Source: Gemmatimonadota bacterium (lineage in GTDB: Bacteria > Gemmatimonadota > Gemmatimonadetes > Longimicrobiales > Gaopeijiaceae). From it: DNA of 7,175 nt. The stretch is taken from contig WGEM01000607.1 in assembly GCA_015492755.1 (NCBI GenBank), positions 1-7,175 of the forward strand, in the 5' to 3' direction. Below are positions 6,318 to 7,175 of this stretch, piece by piece. The position numbers and the translations under genes were made by a program. The notes under the pieces are model-generated. The model saw nothing but the letters and a program-made list of their open reading frames with translations, had not been told where the DNA came from and ran no database searches. How positions within the stretch are numbered: position 1 is the first letter of the stretch; each line of letters opens with the position of its first letter.

Positions 6318-6327
6318 CTGAACACGT

Positions 6328-7175
6328 ATGAGCGAGAGGGAACCGCAACCGCCGCTGCGGGTGTCGCTGGTGCAGTTCCGCCCGGAGAAGGCCGACCCGG
6401 AGGCCAACATCCGGCGGGTGGCGGAGCGGGTGGCCGAGGAAGCGCCTCTCACCGACCTGGTGGTTTTTCCCGAGACCGCCCTCAGCGGCTACTTCCTGGA
6501 GGGTGGTGTGGCGGAGGCGGCGCGCAGCGCCGAATGGGTCATGGAGGTGCTGGGCGATCCGCCTCCCGACGCGCCGGACCTGGTCCTGGGGTTCTACGAG
6601 CGCTGGCGGAGCCGGTTCTACAACAGCGTGGCATACCTGACGCGGCGCGGATCGCGGTGGGCGCTCCGGTACGTTCACCGCAAGATGTTCCTCCCCACCT
6701 ACGGGGTCTTCGACGAAGACCGCTTCGTGGAGGCGGGCACCGAGATCCGTGCCTTCGACACGCGATTCGGGCGCATGGGGATGCTCATCTGTGAGGAGAT
6801 GTGGCACTCGCTCCCCGCCACGATCCTCGCGGTGGACGGCGCGGAGCTCCTTCTGGTGGTGAGCGCCTCGCCGGCGCGTGACTTCCAGCCCAACGACGGT
6901 CGTCCGGCGAACCTGGAGCGGTGGATCGAGCTGGGGCGGGGTGCCGCCATCGAGCACGGCGTCTTCGTGGCGGTGGCGCAGCTGGTGGGATCCGAGGGCG
7001 GCAAGCTCTTTCCCGGGGGTGCGCAGGTGTTCGCTCCCGACGGGGATATGCTGGCGGAGGGCCCCCTCTTCGAGGAGGCCGTGGTGCGGGTGGCGCTGGA
7101 CGCCGGTGCGCTGGAGCGGGCGCGCGTCGCCTCGCCCCTTCTGGCGGATCTGGAGCGGATGCTCCCCCACCTGCA
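6328..7175 (+). CDS. Carbon-nitrogen hydrolase (nitrilase superfamily), NAD-synthetase glutaminase-like, 3' end cut by window
   Basis: This is a nitrilase-superfamily amidohydrolase that hydrolyses a C-N bond through a Glu-Lys-Cys triad. The reading frame is open from the ATG to the window edge (282 residues visible, no stop). The triad is complete: Glu49 in VVFPETALSGY, Lys119 in VHRKMFLPTYGVFDEDRF, and Cys155 in MLICEEMWH (codon 6790-6792). The accessory Glu130 is also present. Later segments include LLLVVSASPARDF and LFPGGAQVFAPDGD, which match the second half of the fold. The HRKMFLPTYGVFDE stretch resembles the glutaminase domain of glutamine-dependent NAD synthetase, so it may supply ammonia to an NadE-type partner or be the front part of a fusion. 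Other amidase roles are possible. About 280 residues is already near the full size of one domain, so the gene may end soon after the window. Confidence 0.88.
   Translation, partial: MSEREPQPPLRVSLVQFRPEKADPEANIRRVAERVAEEAPLTDLVVFPETALSGYFLEGGVAEAARSAEWVMEVLGDPPPDAPDLVLGFYERWRSRFYNSVAYLTRRGSRWALRYVHRKMFLPTYGVFDEDRFVEAGTEIRAFDTRFGRMGMLICEEMWHSLPATILAVDGAELLLVVSASPARDFQPNDGRPANLERWIELGRGAAIEHGVFVAVAQLVGSEGGKLFPGGAQVFAPDGDMLAEGPLFEEAVVRVALDAGALERARVASPLLADLERMLPHL

Larger units (their letters stand above)
6176..6327. promoter_or_regulatory. Divergent intergenic region with palindrome, direct repeat and dyad
   Basis: This 152-bp region must hold the start signals for the protease (-) and the amidohydrolase (+). 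A perfect 14-bp palindrome of only G and C, CGCGCCGCGGCGCG, lies at 6228-6241. The 9-mer CCGCGGCGC occurs at 6232-6240 and again at 6249-6257, 17 bp apart. A 6-bp dyad CGACAC/GTGTCG spans 6272-6294 around an 11-base centre that includes GGTACC. A TACCTT at 6280-6285 could serve as a weak -10 for the + gene, but no good -35 is visible. I found no convincing promoter for the protease. The repeats are seen directly; any regulatory role is inference. Confidence 0.45.

Noticed and set aside
6264..6794. A 176-codon + frame overlapping the amidohydrolase gene.
   Set aside because: The frame starting at 6328 carries the full nitrilase triad and stays open to the window edge; this one is a Gly/Arg-rich shadow.

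Overview
This is a very GC-rich bacterial stretch with strongly G/C-biased third codon positions. It carries ordinary housekeeping genes at high density. Gene content and protein style suggest a Gram-negative bacterium from a high-GC phylum; Gemmatimonadota or a relative is my best guess. That guess comes from family resemblance and was not tested. I see no prophage, insertion sequence, CRISPR array, tRNA or rRNA.

Left block (4-4500, all + strand): fabG, acpP, fabF, ispF, a DedA/VTT-family membrane protein gene and a XerD-type tyrosine recombinase gene. Gaps are 67, 48, 52 and 21 bp, followed by an 8-bp overlap between the last two genes. The block reads as one operon, or as an operon with an internal start before acpP. 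FabG, ACP and FabF form part of the type II fatty-acid elongation cycle. IspF makes the cyclic diphosphate of the MEP isoprenoid pathway. The DedA-family protein probably handles a membrane lipid. The recombinase probably resolves chromosome dimers. The common theme is envelope-lipid supply and cell-cycle housekeeping.

Middle (4501-4567): a short convergent gap packed with nested and alternative inverted repeats, probably a two-way terminator. It is followed on the - strand (6175 back to 4568) by an exported S41 carboxyl-terminal processing protease with a signal peptide, a PDZ domain, a complete Ser/Lys/Gln active site and a long helical C-terminal extension.

Right (6176-7175): a 152-bp divergent intergenic region with a 14-bp GC palindrome, a 9-bp direct repeat and a 6-bp dyad. 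It precedes a carbon-nitrogen hydrolase gene that runs off the right edge. Its sequence resembles the glutaminase part of glutamine-dependent NAD synthetase, which suggests that an NAD synthetase gene or domain follows outside the window.

I did not find a clearly new biological system. The points most worth a second look are the NAD-synthetase-like amidohydrolase, the ispF-dedA-xer linkage, the protease extension and the structured intergenic regions.
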